A stretch of DNA of 64,000 nt from Acinetobacter colistiniresistens (GTDB taxonomy: Bacteria > Pseudomonadota > Gammaproteobacteria > Pseudomonadales > Moraxellaceae): the NCBI RefSeq assembly GCF_000413935.1, contig NZ_KE340380.1, positions 558,001 through 622,000 of the forward strand, given 5' to 3'. The position numbers and the translations under genes were made by a program. Below are positions 45,320 to 53,682 of this stretch, one piece after another (within the stretch, counting starts at the first letter, position 1; each line of letters opens with the position of its first letter). The notes under the pieces were generated by a model. It searched no databases and was not told the origin of the DNA. It saw nothing but the letters and a program-made list of their open reading frames with translations.

Positions 45320-46057
45320 CTAGTGTAGAAAAATAGAGAACAGCATAGAGCTGCCCGCAATCAAAAGCATCGCATCAAGCATAAGGCTAAAGCTTCGATC
45401 AGACATTTTTAATACAAAGGTTTTACCAATATAATTACCAATGATTAAAGAGGTGCCCACTGCAACCCCAGCAATTAAGATATTTTGCTGTAAAACACCT
45501 AATGCACCGAAAGTTATACTCTTTGTCAAATAGAAAGCAAAAGATGCTGCTGCCTCAGTTGCTAAAAGTGCTCCTTTTATCAGACCAAATCCATTAAAAA
45601 TTGGTAGCAATAAAGGTCCTGTAGAAAACACAATACCCGTAATGTATCCGAGTACCCCACCAGCAACCACCATTTGCCAAGCATTCAAAGTAAAATTGCG
45701 ATGCTTTGCATAATGCCGTATCGGGATAAGAAATAAGAAAAATAGACCAATACATAGATTAGAGAGAAATGGAGACATGACCCAAAGTGTATTTGCGCCA
45801 AGTACAGTTGCTGGAATACCGAGACTGACAAATAATAGAAAAGCTTTGATATTGAGTTCTTTACGCCACATCACAACACGAGAAATATTTCCCATAATAG
45901 AGGCAATTGCCATAATTGGCACTGCAAGCTTCGCCCCAAAAATATAGGCTAAAATAGGCAATAAAATGATCGATGATCCTGTACCGACAATGCCGCTAAT
46001 CAAGCCCGAAAGAACGCCAATCAAGGCAAGTGCAACATAGATCATAGGATAAAACAC
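45320..46057 (-). CDS. TauE/SafE family membrane permease
   Basis: A 245-residue protein with about eight hydrophobic segments and the family motif GVLSGLISGIVGTGSSIILLP at the start, here split in two as GVLSGLISGIVG and TGSSIILLP. Members export sulfite, sulfoacetate or other organic anions, or import them. The substrate is unknown and no sulfur genes are nearby. Confidence 0.85.
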   Translation of the reverse strand: MFYPMIYVALALIGVLSGLISGIVGTGSSIILLPILAYIFGAKLAVPIMAIASIMGNISRVVMWRKELNIKAFLLFVSLGIPATVLGANTLWVMSPFLSNLCIGLFFLFLIPIRHYAKHRNFTLNAWQMVVAGGVLGYITGIVFSTGPLLLPIFNGFGLIKGALLATEAAASFAFYLTKSITFGALGVLQQNILIAGVAVGTSLIIGNYIGKTFVLKMSDRSFSLMLDAMLLIAGSSMLFSIFLH

Positions 46058-46182
46058 AAAGATAATTGTCTTGATTCTATAATATTTTAGCCGTTAAATT
46101 AAACTGCTTGGTTAACCTTCACTCTCTATTGATTGCTTATTTCCTGCCACAAAATAAATTAAATGAGATCACAAATACTGAT

Positions 46183-46203
46183 AAAAAAACCTCCCGAAGG
46201 AGG
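46183..46203 (-). terminator. Rho-independent terminator after the triple-paralog operon
   Basis: On the minus strand CCTCC-TTCG-GGAGG followed by seven T. The stable UUCG-type tetraloop makes this a strong terminator, located just after the last paralog stop at 46210. Confidence 0.9.
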
Positions 46204-46209
46204 CCCAGC

Positions 46210-47001
46210 TTAAAGCGTTGTTCCACAAATATCAGTCGTACTTGGAGCATAGGTTAATCCCATTTTATTTTTATCGGTAACTAACTCACCAGAGATCGTT
46301 TGACCAATATTGGGATCATTATTTTTAACGTACATTGTATAGCCCGAGGTCAAAAAACTGAGTTTACTCGGTATCCCATTAAAAGAAGTAATATACCCTT
46401 TATTGATCCCATTAATGTTTAAGCCAATTTGTTTCGTATTTTGATTAATAAACATCCCTATTCTCAACCCTGGTATAGAAGATATTGCAATCGGATATAT
46501 ATTTGTTGTGTCATTACCGCCATTCATATCACTGAAATTAACTTTGATATAACTCCCCGATACTGAATCATTAATCACATAAATATTAGCTAACTTTAGT
46601 GCATTCGCTGTATCTGTAAGGATAATATTGTAGCCAATTGCTATAAAAGTATTACTTGTGACAAGCGTATCCGAAAAATTATTAATTAAAAATTCAAAAG
46701 CAATTTGCCCGCTTGGCGCTATATTCTTATCTCCAACTAAAATTTGATTATTTATTGCCATTTGTTGTGCTGTATTGGCACTAGCTGCAAAAAACATTTT
46801 TACATTATAGGTATCCAACTTATTGCTAGTAACTTGGAATGCACTTCTTTGACCTGTGACAGTTGGAAACTTTAAATTTGGAATAGTTGTTGGCATAGCT
46901 GAAATTTGCGCTGCGGTTGCGTCTAAATCATAACGACAAGCGCCCGACGCACTCCCGATCGAAAGCAAACTACCCAATATGACTGTTGATAATTTTTTCA
47001 T
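46210..47001 (-). CDS. Secreted paralog 3 of a tandem trio, unknown function
   Basis: A 263-residue protein with a signal peptide ending SASG-A and only two cysteines in the mature chain: one at its start (ACRYDLDAT) and one near its end (TDICGTTL), an arrangement that suggests a disulfide closing the fold. A core segment IGMFINQNTKQIGLNINGIN followed by KGY is shared with the two paralogs upstream, and its pattern resembles the SPRY/lectin-like strand pair with NG-xx-G. AT content is higher than in flanking housekeeping genes. It is last in the operon (15 bases after the previous gene). Confidence 0.8.
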   Translation of the reverse strand: MKKLSTVILGSLLSIGSASGACRYDLDATAAQISAMPTTIPNLKFPTVTGQRSAFQVTSNKLDTYNVKMFFAASANTAQQMAINNQILVGDKNIAPSGQIAFEFLINNFSDTLVTSNTFIAIGYNIILTDTANALKLANIYVINDSVSGSYIKVNFSDMNGGNDTTNIYPIAISSIPGLRIGMFINQNTKQIGLNINGINKGYITSFNGIPSKLSFLTSGYTMYVKNNDPNIGQTISGELVTDKNKMGLTYAPSTTDICGTTL

Positions 47002-47016
47002 TTTTATAATTTCCTA

Positions 47017-47829
47017 TTAAATTATATTACCACAGATGTCTCGAGAGCCTAATGGGTATGCTAATGTAATATCTTTACTATCTGTAATAAGCGTACCTGT
47101 TACATTTTGACCTACAACTGTTGCCCCAATAGGCACTTCAATATCTGCTCGCGGTAAAATTGAAATTTTTTCTATTTTCCTATCAAAGCTAAACAAATAC
47201 CCTTTATTAATACCATTTAAGTTAAAACCAATTTGATTACCATCCTGATTTATATAGAAACCAAGTTTAAAATTATTAGATATAGGTAATGTTACAGGAT
47301 ATGAAAAACTCGCAATATTACTATTTTTAAAGTTAAGGAAATTAAGATTCAATATAGAGTTTTGTCCAAATGAAGGATCGTTGACATTATCCAAAGTTGC
47401 ATTAATCACAATATTCTGAATAGGGCTATCTTGAGCTCCAGCGTAAATAATTAAACCACTCTTTATTACTTGACGTTCATCTCCAGTTAATTGAGGAATA
47501 AAGTTATTTAGTTGATACTCAAAGACTGATACACCAGATTGGGGCATAACTTTATCACCGAAAACCGTAGCTTGTGGATTCGATGGAAAATTCAATAATT
47601 TTTGTACACCTAAATTTGAACCTGAAAGAAAAATATATTTACCCGCAAAAGCAGCTATTGTTTGAGAACTTTGCTGTGTGGTTATATTTACTGATGAAAA
47701 TTTTTGAGAGATATTAGGTTGTATTTGTGCTAATTGAGCATTTGTAGCATCAAGGATATAGCTACAAGCAGCAGATGCATTCCCAATTGAAATTAAACAA
47801 AAAATTACAGTGGTTGATAATTTTTTCAT
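47017..47829 (-). CDS. Secreted paralog 2 of a tandem trio, unknown function
   Basis: A 270-residue relative of its two neighbours. It has a signal peptide ending NASA-A, the start motif ACSYILDAT, the core LGFYINQDGNQIGFNLNGIN followed by KGY, and the end motif SRDICGNII. One further cysteine occurs in the signal peptide only. Between the motifs the sequences have diverged strongly, which points to an old duplication or fast evolution. Family unknown to me; periplasmic or extracellular location is likely. Gaps of 15 bases to both neighbours show an operon. Confidence 0.8.
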   Translation of the reverse strand: MKKLSTTVIFCLISIGNASAACSYILDATNAQLAQIQPNISQKFSSVNITTQQSSQTIAAFAGKYIFLSGSNLGVQKLLNFPSNPQATVFGDKVMPQSGVSVFEYQLNNFIPQLTGDERQVIKSGLIIYAGAQDSPIQNIVINATLDNVNDPSFGQNSILNLNFLNFKNSNIASFSYPVTLPISNNFKLGFYINQDGNQIGFNLNGINKGYLFSFDRKIEKISILPRADIEVPIGATVVGQNVTGTLITDSKDITLAYPLGSRDICGNII

Positions 47830-47844
47830 TTTTATATCGTCCCT

Positions 47845-48726
47845 TTAAATTGTATTTCCGCAGATGTCCTTAGCGCCAGTCGGATATGTTAGTTGCATAT
47901 TTGAATGGTCGGTAATGAGCTGTAACCCCACACTTTTACCAATCAAAAGTGAGCCTGTATTATTGTTTTGATTGATACCTGCTGAATAACCCAGTGAAGT
48001 AATAGCATTTTGAAGATTAATATTTAAATAACCGTAATTGATACCATTTATGATATAGCCGACTTGCTGAGTAGATTGATTTATATAAATTCCGACTTTA
48101 ATTTTCCCATCAGCTGGAATTGTAATTTTATGGGTCTTTCGCTCTACTTCTTTTAATGTTGTAAAACCATTTCCATCGGGCTTAAGAGAACCACCTGTGA
48201 CATGAATATAATCACCATCTGCATATACCGTCGTATTATTATATTTCCCATATACGATATCTAAACCAAGTTCTAATTTCTGTTGAGATGACCCCATTAA
48301 ACTATAACCAAACTCATAAGAATCTTTAACTGTTCCCATATCTATGTTTAAACTAGTTATATCGATAATGGATTCTAAGCCAACAATACCAGTCGTACTT
48401 ACAGGTTTATCGATAAATGGTAGGTTCGAAGGTACCCGATCAGTAAAAGGATATTGGGCTTTAAAGTTTGCTAATTTTTTTGATGTAGCATAATGATCGA
48501 CAGGAATATTACTTAGAAGAGTTATTGAACCACTTACTTTTTGATTAACTTGATTTATATTTGGAATCAATTCGAATGATCTTGGATAATTAGGAAATCT
48601 GCTATTACTACTTGTTTGCCAACTCTTTATATCTTGTAAACTGGCATCTAAATCATAGCTACAAGCCGCAAAAGTGCTTCCTGTAAGCATTACACTAATA
48701 ATGGTCCCTAGTACTATCTTTTTCAT
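47845..48726 (-). CDS. Secreted paralog 1 of a tandem trio, unknown function
   Basis: A 293-residue protein, first of the operon. It has a signal peptide ending STFA-A, the start motif ACSYDLDAS, the core VGIYINQSTQQVGYIINGIN followed by YGY, and the end motif AKDICGNTI. The middle region is longer than in the paralogs. The shared ends and core suggest a common beta-rich fold, but the function is unknown. About 155 noncoding bases separate it from the next gene, where a terminator of that gene lies. Confidence 0.8.
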   Translation of the reverse strand: MKKIVLGTIISVMLTGSTFAACSYDLDASLQDIKSWQTSSNSRFPNYPRSFELIPNINQVNQKVSGSITLLSNIPVDHYATSKKLANFKAQYPFTDRVPSNLPFIDKPVSTTGIVGLESIIDITSLNIDMGTVKDSYEFGYSLMGSSQQKLELGLDIVYGKYNNTTVYADGDYIHVTGGSLKPDGNGFTTLKEVERKTHKITIPADGKIKVGIYINQSTQQVGYIINGINYGYLNINLQNAITSLGYSAGINQNNNTGSLLIGKSVGLQLITDHSNMQLTYPTGAKDICGNTI

Positions 48727-48835
48727 TTATTTACTCACTCATTTTTATAATTGAAAAAACAGTATACATTCTTAATTAAATAAGTGATTAAAAACAGATA
48801 AATGGAAATAATTAAAATTATGAGGAAAATACCAA

Positions 48836-48861
48836 TAAAAAACCCATGCCTGAGCATGGGT
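48836..48861 (-). terminator. Rho-independent terminator after a small gene
   Basis: On the minus strand ACCCATGC-TCAG-GCATGGGT followed by TTTTT, 20 bases after the stop of the 69-residue gene. Confidence 0.85.
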
Positions 48862-48881
48862 CCACCTTATAGGCTGTGAAA

Positions 48882-49091
48882 CTACACAGTCCCTACATAT
48901 CTATAAATAGTACCATCTTTTGGATTTTCAAAAAGTAAATCAATATTAGGTAAAAGGATTTCACCCTCAACTTCAATATGTTCAATACGCTTAAAGAAGG
49001 GAATTTCTTGATCATTGACAACTTTTACTCTAGCTGTCGCGATCTTTTCAGCCTCAAATTGATCCTTTACTTTAATTTTTATATTGTTCAT
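48882..49091 (-). CDS. Small protein of unknown function
   Basis: A 69-residue soluble, charged protein (MNNIKIKVKDQFEAEKIATA at its start, ending YRYVGTV). It has a good terminator of its own and AGGAG before the ATG, which support it as a real gene. I recognise no family. It lies between the LysE gene and the secreted paralogs. Confidence 0.6.
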   Translation of the reverse strand: MNNIKIKVKDQFEAEKIATARVKVVNDQEIPFFKRIEHIEVEGEILLPNIDLLFENPKDGTIYRYVGTV

Positions 49092-49138
49092 AAAAAACTC
49101 CTCTTTTTAAATTTTAAATACAGCAGCAAAACGAAAAT

Positions 49139-49738
49139 TTAGAACGATGAAATTGCTGAATAAGCCAGCGGCATCGCAAAGAAAGTTAAAATAAATGCTG
49201 CCGAGCGTTGTAAATTGCGTTGATTCAGCCAAGAGATTTTGTTTGAAATTAAAATAGATCCAAATGCAATCCATAAAAAAGCAATCGGTGTAATCAAAGC
49301 CAGGAATGTACCCATATGAACAATGTATTCATGCAGGTTAAGCCAAGCAGTGTGTGGAAAAATGGCTGAAGCGAATAATAAAGCTTTAGGATTCAGTAAA
49401 GTTGCAACAAATAAAGCCTTAGACGTAATCAAAGGTTGGCTCAAATCCAGTTGTTTTGTAGAAGTAATCCACAATTTAACTGCCAAATAGATAATAAAAG
49501 TTGCACTGAGTAGTTTGATTAACGGGGGCAGCCAAGGCACATAGTGTGAAACAGACTCGAGTAAAAAGCCCCATGTTGTAATGGCAATGAAATAACCAAT
49601 CACCTCCGCAGGGATCAATTTCAATGAACGTTTAATACCTGTCTGGATTCCAGACGAAGCCAATAATGTATTCGTTGGACCAGGTGTTAGCAAGATCGTA
49701 ATGATCAAACCAATAAACAGAAATGACACCATAGACAA
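49139..49738 (-). CDS. LysE/RhtB family exporter
   Basis: A 199-residue inner-membrane protein with about six hydrophobic segments and the LysE-family N-terminus (LLTPGPTNTLLASSG). It would export an amino acid or derivative. In the 450-base gap upstream lies a perfect CRP-type palindrome, shared with the BLUF gene on the other side. Substrate unknown. Confidence 0.85.
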   Translation of the reverse strand: MSMVSFLFIGLIITILLTPGPTNTLLASSGIQTGIKRSLKLIPAEVIGYFIAITTWGFLLESVSHYVPWLPPLIKLLSATFIIYLAVKLWITSTKQLDLSQPLITSKALFVATLLNPKALLFASAIFPHTAWLNLHEYIVHMGTFLALITPIAFLWIAFGSILISNKISWLNQRNLQRSAAFILTFFAMPLAYSAISSF

Positions 49739-50191
49739 ATACCTTTGCTAAGTTTCGCAAACGCAATATGGCAAAATAAATCAGTAGTTGTCGACAAAAT
49801 GGTTGTAACGAAAAATATTCTGTTTATTTTTTTATATTTAAAATCAAGATATTACCGCTTAATAAGTTTAACTAATAATTTAATATATCTTTTAAAAATT
49901 TGTGATAAAAATCACATTTATCCAATAATTCCATGTAGATAGCATCATATAAGTTCACGTAATGAGATGATGATTGATCAAAATTCAGCGCTAAAGTTTA
50001 AGTAAAAAATTTACAGCAACATCACCTTCCAAATGTGAAAAATAATGATTAACTGCCCTTCTCTTTTTATACTTTAACGGGTTATCAAAAGAACATGATT
50101 TACGAAAGCTGAAGTTCCAGTTACAGACTCAAGTATACAAACTATTGTTTTTTCTATAACAACAATTCAACCTTAAAAATGAGCAAAACTG
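49739..50191. other. Intergenic region between lysE-like and BLUF genes
   Basis: About 450 bases, very AT-rich. It holds a perfect CRP-type palindrome (49901-49916) and a 15-base sequence TTCCAGTTACAGACT (50115-50129) also found at 45225-45239. I see no gene in it. Confidence 0.5.
49901..49916. promoter_or_regulatory. CRP/Vfr-type palindrome
   Basis: TGTGAT-AAAA-ATCACA is a perfect 16-base palindrome that meets the CRP consensus TGTGA-N6-TCACA. It lies 163 bases before the lysE-like start and 275 bases before the BLUF gene start, so it may serve either. Confidence 0.5.
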
Positions 50192-50635
50192 ATGAAGTCT
50201 GTAAGACTTTTATACGTAAGCAAAATTAAGAATATTGACTCAAACTTAAAAATAGATTTGATTAAGATCCTCGATGAGGCTGTGGATTTTAATTATCGTA
50301 ACGATATCAGAGGTGTTTTATATTATGGTCATGGCTATTTTGTACAATGCTTAGAAGGTCAAAAAAACATCGTTGATGATTTGTTTTATAACAAAATTGT
50401 GAAAGATGAACGACATATCAATTGCGAGATTCTCTATTACACCGAATGCGAGAATCAATTTTTTTCACAATGGTCAATGAAGTTTTCACCTATTAATCAG
50501 AACATTTCAGATTTTTTCATGAAATACCATTTAGAAGAATTTAACCCTTATCTGCTAACAGCTGAAACAGTCGAGAAATTTGTTTCTGTTTTGGCTGGAG
50601 AACCTGAATATGATGTAAAAGCTTATGTTTCGTAA
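50192..50635 (+). CDS. BLUF-domain blue-light photoreceptor, BlsA-like
   Basis: A 147-residue short BLUF protein. FAD-interacting residues are visible: Tyr8 in LLYVS, Asn37 in YRNDIRGVLYY, Gln52 in FVQCLEG, and the Trp/Met segment in FFSQWSMKF. The C-terminal tail of about 45 residues is helical, with no enzymatic output domain, so signalling must run by protein contact. In A. baumannii the relative BlsA controls motility and biofilm by binding regulators such as Fur. Acinetobacter genomes often carry several BLUF paralogs. A terminator follows at 50668. Confidence 0.93.
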   Translation: MKSVRLLYVSKIKNIDSNLKIDLIKILDEAVDFNYRNDIRGVLYYGHGYFVQCLEGQKNIVDDLFYNKIVKDERHINCEILYYTECENQFFSQWSMKFSPINQNISDFFMKYHLEEFNPYLLTAETVEKFVSVLAGEPEYDVKAYVS

Positions 50636-50667
50636 ATGAATGAGCTTTTTATTCATGATAATGATCT

Positions 50668-50699
50668 AAAAAGGTATCTGTCTTAAAGGTACCTTTTTA
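50668..50699 (+). terminator. Rho-independent terminator after the BLUF gene
   Basis: AAAAAGGTA pairs with TACCTTTTT across a 14-base loop that may pair further; the T-run is part of the right arm. Confidence 0.65.
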
Positions 50700-50766
50700 C
50701 CAACTGGAATAAAATTTAACAAAAAGAAATTGAAGTAACTGCTTAACAGTGCTTATATATCTAACG

Positions 50767-50814
50767 AAGAGGACGACCTCTTTATTCAAATTTCAAGCTT
50801 TAGGACGACCTAAA
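50767..50814 (+). promoter_or_regulatory. Guanidine-II riboswitch (mini-ykkC)
   Basis: Two hairpins with identical ACGA loops: AAGAGG-ACGA-CCTCTT (50767-50782) and TTTAGG-ACGA-CCTAAA (50799-50814), 16 bases apart. This is the guanidine-II riboswitch, whose ACGR loops bind guanidinium and kiss each other, freeing the downstream ribosome site. Here GAGG (50827-50830) precedes the ATG at 50838 of a Gdx/SugE exporter gene, the standard target. Confidence 0.92.
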
Positions 50815-50837
50815 TATTAATAAAATGAGGTGTCGAA

Positions 50838-51155
50838 ATGGCTTGGGCTTATCTAATTTTAGCTGGTATTTTTGAAATTGTGTGGGCATATTCCATGAAA
50901 ATGTCCGACGGTTTTACCAAGCTTACGCCTAGCATCGTTACTATTGTCTTTATGATTTTAAGCTTCGGTTTGTTAGCCGTTGCGATGAAAACCCTCCCAT
51001 TGGGCACTGCCTATACGATTTGGGTAGGAATTGGCGCTGTCGGTGCATTTCTAATTGGGATTTTCTTCTTACATGAACCCATGGGATTCTTACGCCTTTT
51101 AGCAGCAGCTTCCATCATATTCGGCGTAGTACTGATGAAAGTGACTACAAACTAA
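50838..51155 (+). CDS. sugE: SMR-family guanidinium exporter (SugE/Gdx)
   Basis: A 105-residue four-helix small multidrug resistance protein. The proton-coupling Glu13 lies in GIFEIVWA, and the central GTAYTIWVGIGAVGAF segment is that of the Gdx subtype, which exports guanidinium by antiport with two protons. The guanidine-II riboswitch directly upstream settles the subtype better than the protein alone. It is transcribed singly, with a hairpin at 51189-51216 behind it. Confidence 0.93.
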   Translation: MAWAYLILAGIFEIVWAYSMKMSDGFTKLTPSIVTIVFMILSFGLLAVAMKTLPLGTAYTIWVGIGAVGAFLIGIFFLHEPMGFLRLLAAASIIFGVVLMKVTTN

Positions 51156-51188
51156 TTCTGAATAAGGGAAATGTTTATTTCCTCTATC

Positions 51189-51216
51189 AAAAGACCATCT
51201 GCATAGATGGCCTTTT
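51189..51216. terminator. Bidirectional terminator
   Basis: AAAAG-CCATCT and AGATGG-CTTTT arms (one A-C mismatch) around GCAT, between the convergent sugE and lipoprotein genes. A and T flanks suit both strands. Confidence 0.75.
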
Positions 51217-51236
51217 ATACTCAATAATAAGCAAAA

Positions 51237-52007
51237 TTATTTGGTAGCTAGAAATAGTACAGCATTTTGTCTACTACTGTTTTCAGCCGCGGCATAGAAT
51301 GCCCTATTGGTTTTATTATAGTAGATAATTCCACTTACGGTCTGACCTGCCATATAACATTGAGAATATCCAAATAATAGATCCAATTTAAAATACGCTG
51401 CACCAGGAATGGTTGTTGCCTTACCGGTAAAGGTACAGCCACTTATTCCACGTCCAGAAATCTCACCATTACTCGCGATTGAAACAGTTGCTTTTTCTAC
51501 ACCCTGTACAATTGCCGAAGTACCATTATAAGTACCAACGATATCAGATAGCTTCGCTGAAGATTCGCTCAAGCTTGCATCATACGTAGTATTAAAAGTG
51601 ACTTGGTTAATTCCCGAATAAGCGATCGTTCCATTTAGACTTTTTTTAGTTTCAGCATTGGCCATAATTGAGGTATTAGAACTGGTTGCTCCAGCAAAAT
51701 AGTAGTCTTTACCATTGGTCGTTTGTGCTACTTTACCTGTCACTTTTAAATCGCCACTAATAAAACCTGAGACTACATTTTGGTATGGTGGTGTATATAA
51801 AAACCAAAATTTATTGTTCTTTTCAATAATTCCAGTAACGCTCTGCCCCTGATTCGTCGAACCAGAATAAACACCTTGGATTTCAGCATTATTAGAACCG
51901 CCATTACCATTATTATCTTTATCTATTGGTACATAAGTGGAGTCACTACCACCACCGCACCCAGTCAAACCTAACCCTAAAAACCCTATAAATACCAATT
52001 TTTTCAT
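51237..52007 (-). CDS. Lipoprotein of unknown function
   Basis: A 256-residue lipoprotein. The signal ends in a lipobox LTGC (Cys17), followed by a glycine- and asparagine-rich linker. The body has two beta-rich halves that each start with G-x-Y-x-G (GVYSGSTNQ and GTYNGTSA), suggesting an internal duplication, and two cysteines (SGCTF and SQCYM) in the second half. The exact role is unknown. Outer-membrane anchoring is likely. Confidence 0.8.
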   Translation of the reverse strand: MKKLVFIGFLGLGLTGCGGGSDSTYVPIDKDNNGNGGSNNAEIQGVYSGSTNQGQSVTGIIEKNNKFWFLYTPPYQNVVSGFISGDLKVTGKVAQTTNGKDYYFAGATSSNTSIMANAETKKSLNGTIAYSGINQVTFNTTYDASLSESSAKLSDIVGTYNGTSAIVQGVEKATVSIASNGEISGRGISGCTFTGKATTIPGAAYFKLDLLFGYSQCYMAGQTVSGIIYYNKTNRAFYAAAENSSRQNAVLFLATK

Positions 52008-52135
52008 GAATTTACCACTTGTTATAAATTAGGGCTTTCTTATAGCAAATTGATCACCCTTTGTCACATATAAAAATAAAAATCTACCGATATATGTGGA
52101 ATTTAGCTGGTATTTTTCATCTATTGTACGCAATT

Positions 52136-52220
52136 AAAAAGCCCACTCTAATGAGTGGGCTTCCCCTTAATTCTTTTGCGCTGAACGAAGGTTATTGTTG
52201 TTTAGTTATTATCAAACAAC
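52136..52220 (-). ncRNA. Candidate small RNA with own promoter and terminator
   Basis: On the minus strand, TTGATT (52250-52255), a 17-base spacer and TATATT (52227-52232) form a sigma-70-like promoter. The predicted RNA of about 85 bases starts with a hairpin (TTGTTT / AAACAA), has a single-stranded middle, and ends in a perfect terminator GCCCACTC-ATTA-GAGTGGGC plus T-run (52139-52160). No start codon with a ribosome site is visible in it. It could alternatively be just the terminator of the gene at 52386. Confidence 0.4.
52139..52162 (-). terminator. Rho-independent terminator
   Basis: AAGCCCACTC-ATTA-GAGTGGGCTT with five T on the minus strand. It ends the candidate small RNA and possibly transcripts from the gene at 52386-52661. 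The 52008-52385 gap holds little else; a second 8-bp hairpin (AGAACAAA / TTTGTTCT) is at 52332-52353. Confidence 0.85.
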
Positions 52221-52385
52221 AGGCTAAATATAGATAAAAGTGTGACGTGAATCAACAAAATTATGCTTATTTTGATAAAATTTTAAAGCTCAGCTACACA
52301 ATAGGCCTACTGATCATACAAATCAGAACGTAGAACAAAGCTTTATTTGTTCTTGCTGAATAAGCGATCAAGAACAATTACCATG

Positions 52386-52661
52386 TCAGGAAGCTTGGTT
52401 CTCAAGAGATGACTGATTCATACAGTACTTATATTTCTCTTCTTTGTTTTCAATTCCAGCGGTATGAATACACGAACAAAAGTGCAAGACATCGTTATGC
52501 TTGATGCGTTCAGGTACATCAACTCCATAGCACTGAGTATCAATCTCACTGAGTCTAGGCACCATAATCCGCTTACCTGAATAAAAGGGATAGCCTAACC
52601 CAGCAACTACAATGATGATCAGTATAAAAATCGGAAAGTTGTTTTTAATGTTTCTTAGCAT
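52386..52661 (-). CDS. Small membrane-anchored protein with Cys motifs
   Basis: A 91-residue protein with an N-terminal membrane anchor (NFPIFILIIIVVAGLGYPFY) and a short outer part containing four cysteines (DTQCYGVD, HFCSCIH, YKYCMNQ). I recognise no family. A good ribosome site is not obvious, but codon use looks like that of neighbours. Confidence 0.55.
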   Translation of the reverse strand: MLRNIKNNFPIFILIIIVVAGLGYPFYSGKRIMVPRLSEIDTQCYGVDVPERIKHNDVLHFCSCIHTAGIENKEEKYKYCMNQSSLENQAS

Positions 52662-53314
52662 CTTGTTTGATTCATCGTAGATTTTTATTAAAATTATATA
52701 AATTTCAATTAATTATAAATATATTTTAAATTACTCGCAATCAAAAAAAACAGGAATTTCCTTCTGTGTAAGTATTCACTCTAATGGCCTTACAGGATCA
52801 AGCGTTTCTTAGCGTATATTATTTTCTCACCATTGAACTAGTGGCTTTCCCCTCAAAGGCTGAAGCGTTAATCGGTAAGTATTCAAGTTGATTTAGATAA
52901 GTCCATAGTCAATCGAACTCTATGTTCCCAAACAACGTTGATATTTGGATTGTTAATTCCGAAACTCGACAAAATACAGTCCATAGCAACATTTACAATT
53001 TAATTTGTTAAAATGCATATGAGTGAAATTAAGGCATAAATAAATGTTAAAAAAGAGCAAAATAGTGTAAAACCAAGTCAGATAATACAAAAGAAAATTA
53101 CTTATAATTATTTGTTTTATATAAAATTATAAAAAAGCAATTGATATATAAGGTTTTTCAATATTATATGGATGAATTATGGAGTAAAATTACACTCCTA
53201 CCATACAGTTTCATTGAAATTTCATTAATAAACCTTATATTGGTATATACGTAGCGATCAAATGCCCTATATCTACAGCTTTGATTTATACTTTTTTAAT
53301 TAGAGGAACACCTC
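52662..53314. other. Long intergenic stretch, nothing recognised
   Basis: About 650 bases, strongly AT-rich toward the right. I see no open frame with a ribosome site, no tRNA-like or terminator structure, and no obvious insertion-sequence end. It may hold decayed sequence. Confidence 0.5.
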
Positions 53315-53584
53315 ATGAATAAATTAATGGTTGCAGTTTTTGCTGGCTTAATCACCCTAACAGGTTTTAGTGTACAAGCTGCAACACCAGAACAAGAATG
53401 TAAAAAGTTACAGGATGACTATAACCTGATCTATGCTTCTAAAGGATTCTGTTTCAAAGATGCAGATGCTAAGGCAAAGTTTGGTAATGAAAATTGCCAT
53501 ACCACAAAGCCAAAGTTCTCTGACAAAGAGCAACAACGTCTTGATGAAATCAAAGCACGTCAAAAAGAGCTTAATTGCAAATAA
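53315..53584 (+). CDS. Small secreted YARHG-like protein
   Basis: An 89-residue protein with a signal peptide (cleavage near VQAA). The mature part has the pattern of a YARHG domain (YNLIYASKGFCFKDADAKAK and a following KFSDKEQQRLDEI) and four cysteines (ECKK, GFCF, NCHT, LNCK) likely to form two disulfides. The YARHG domain is thought to act outside the membrane; its role is unknown. AGAGGAAC precedes the ATG. Confidence 0.75.
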   Translation: MNKLMVAVFAGLITLTGFSVQAATPEQECKKLQDDYNLIYASKGFCFKDADAKAKFGNENCHTTKPKFSDKEQQRLDEIKARQKELNCK

Positions 53585-53615
53585 AGAAAGCTCTCTGAAG
53601 GATTAAGCTTCCCTA

Positions 53616-53639
53616 TTCACTCTCTTCCAAGAGAGTGAA
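53616..53639. terminator. Stem-loop after the YARHG-like gene
   Basis: TTCACTCTCT and AGAGAGTGAA form a 10-bp stem with a four-base loop. No T-run follows on the plus strand, so termination is uncertain. Confidence 0.45.
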
Positions 53640-53682
53640 ATTGTCAGTTGTTAAAGAATACGCTCCATTTAAAGGATGAATT

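Noticed and set aside
45320..53600. Prophage or genomic island with integrase
   Set aside because: The region looks accessory by gene type and AT content, but no integrase, transposase, tRNA junction or phage gene is visible.
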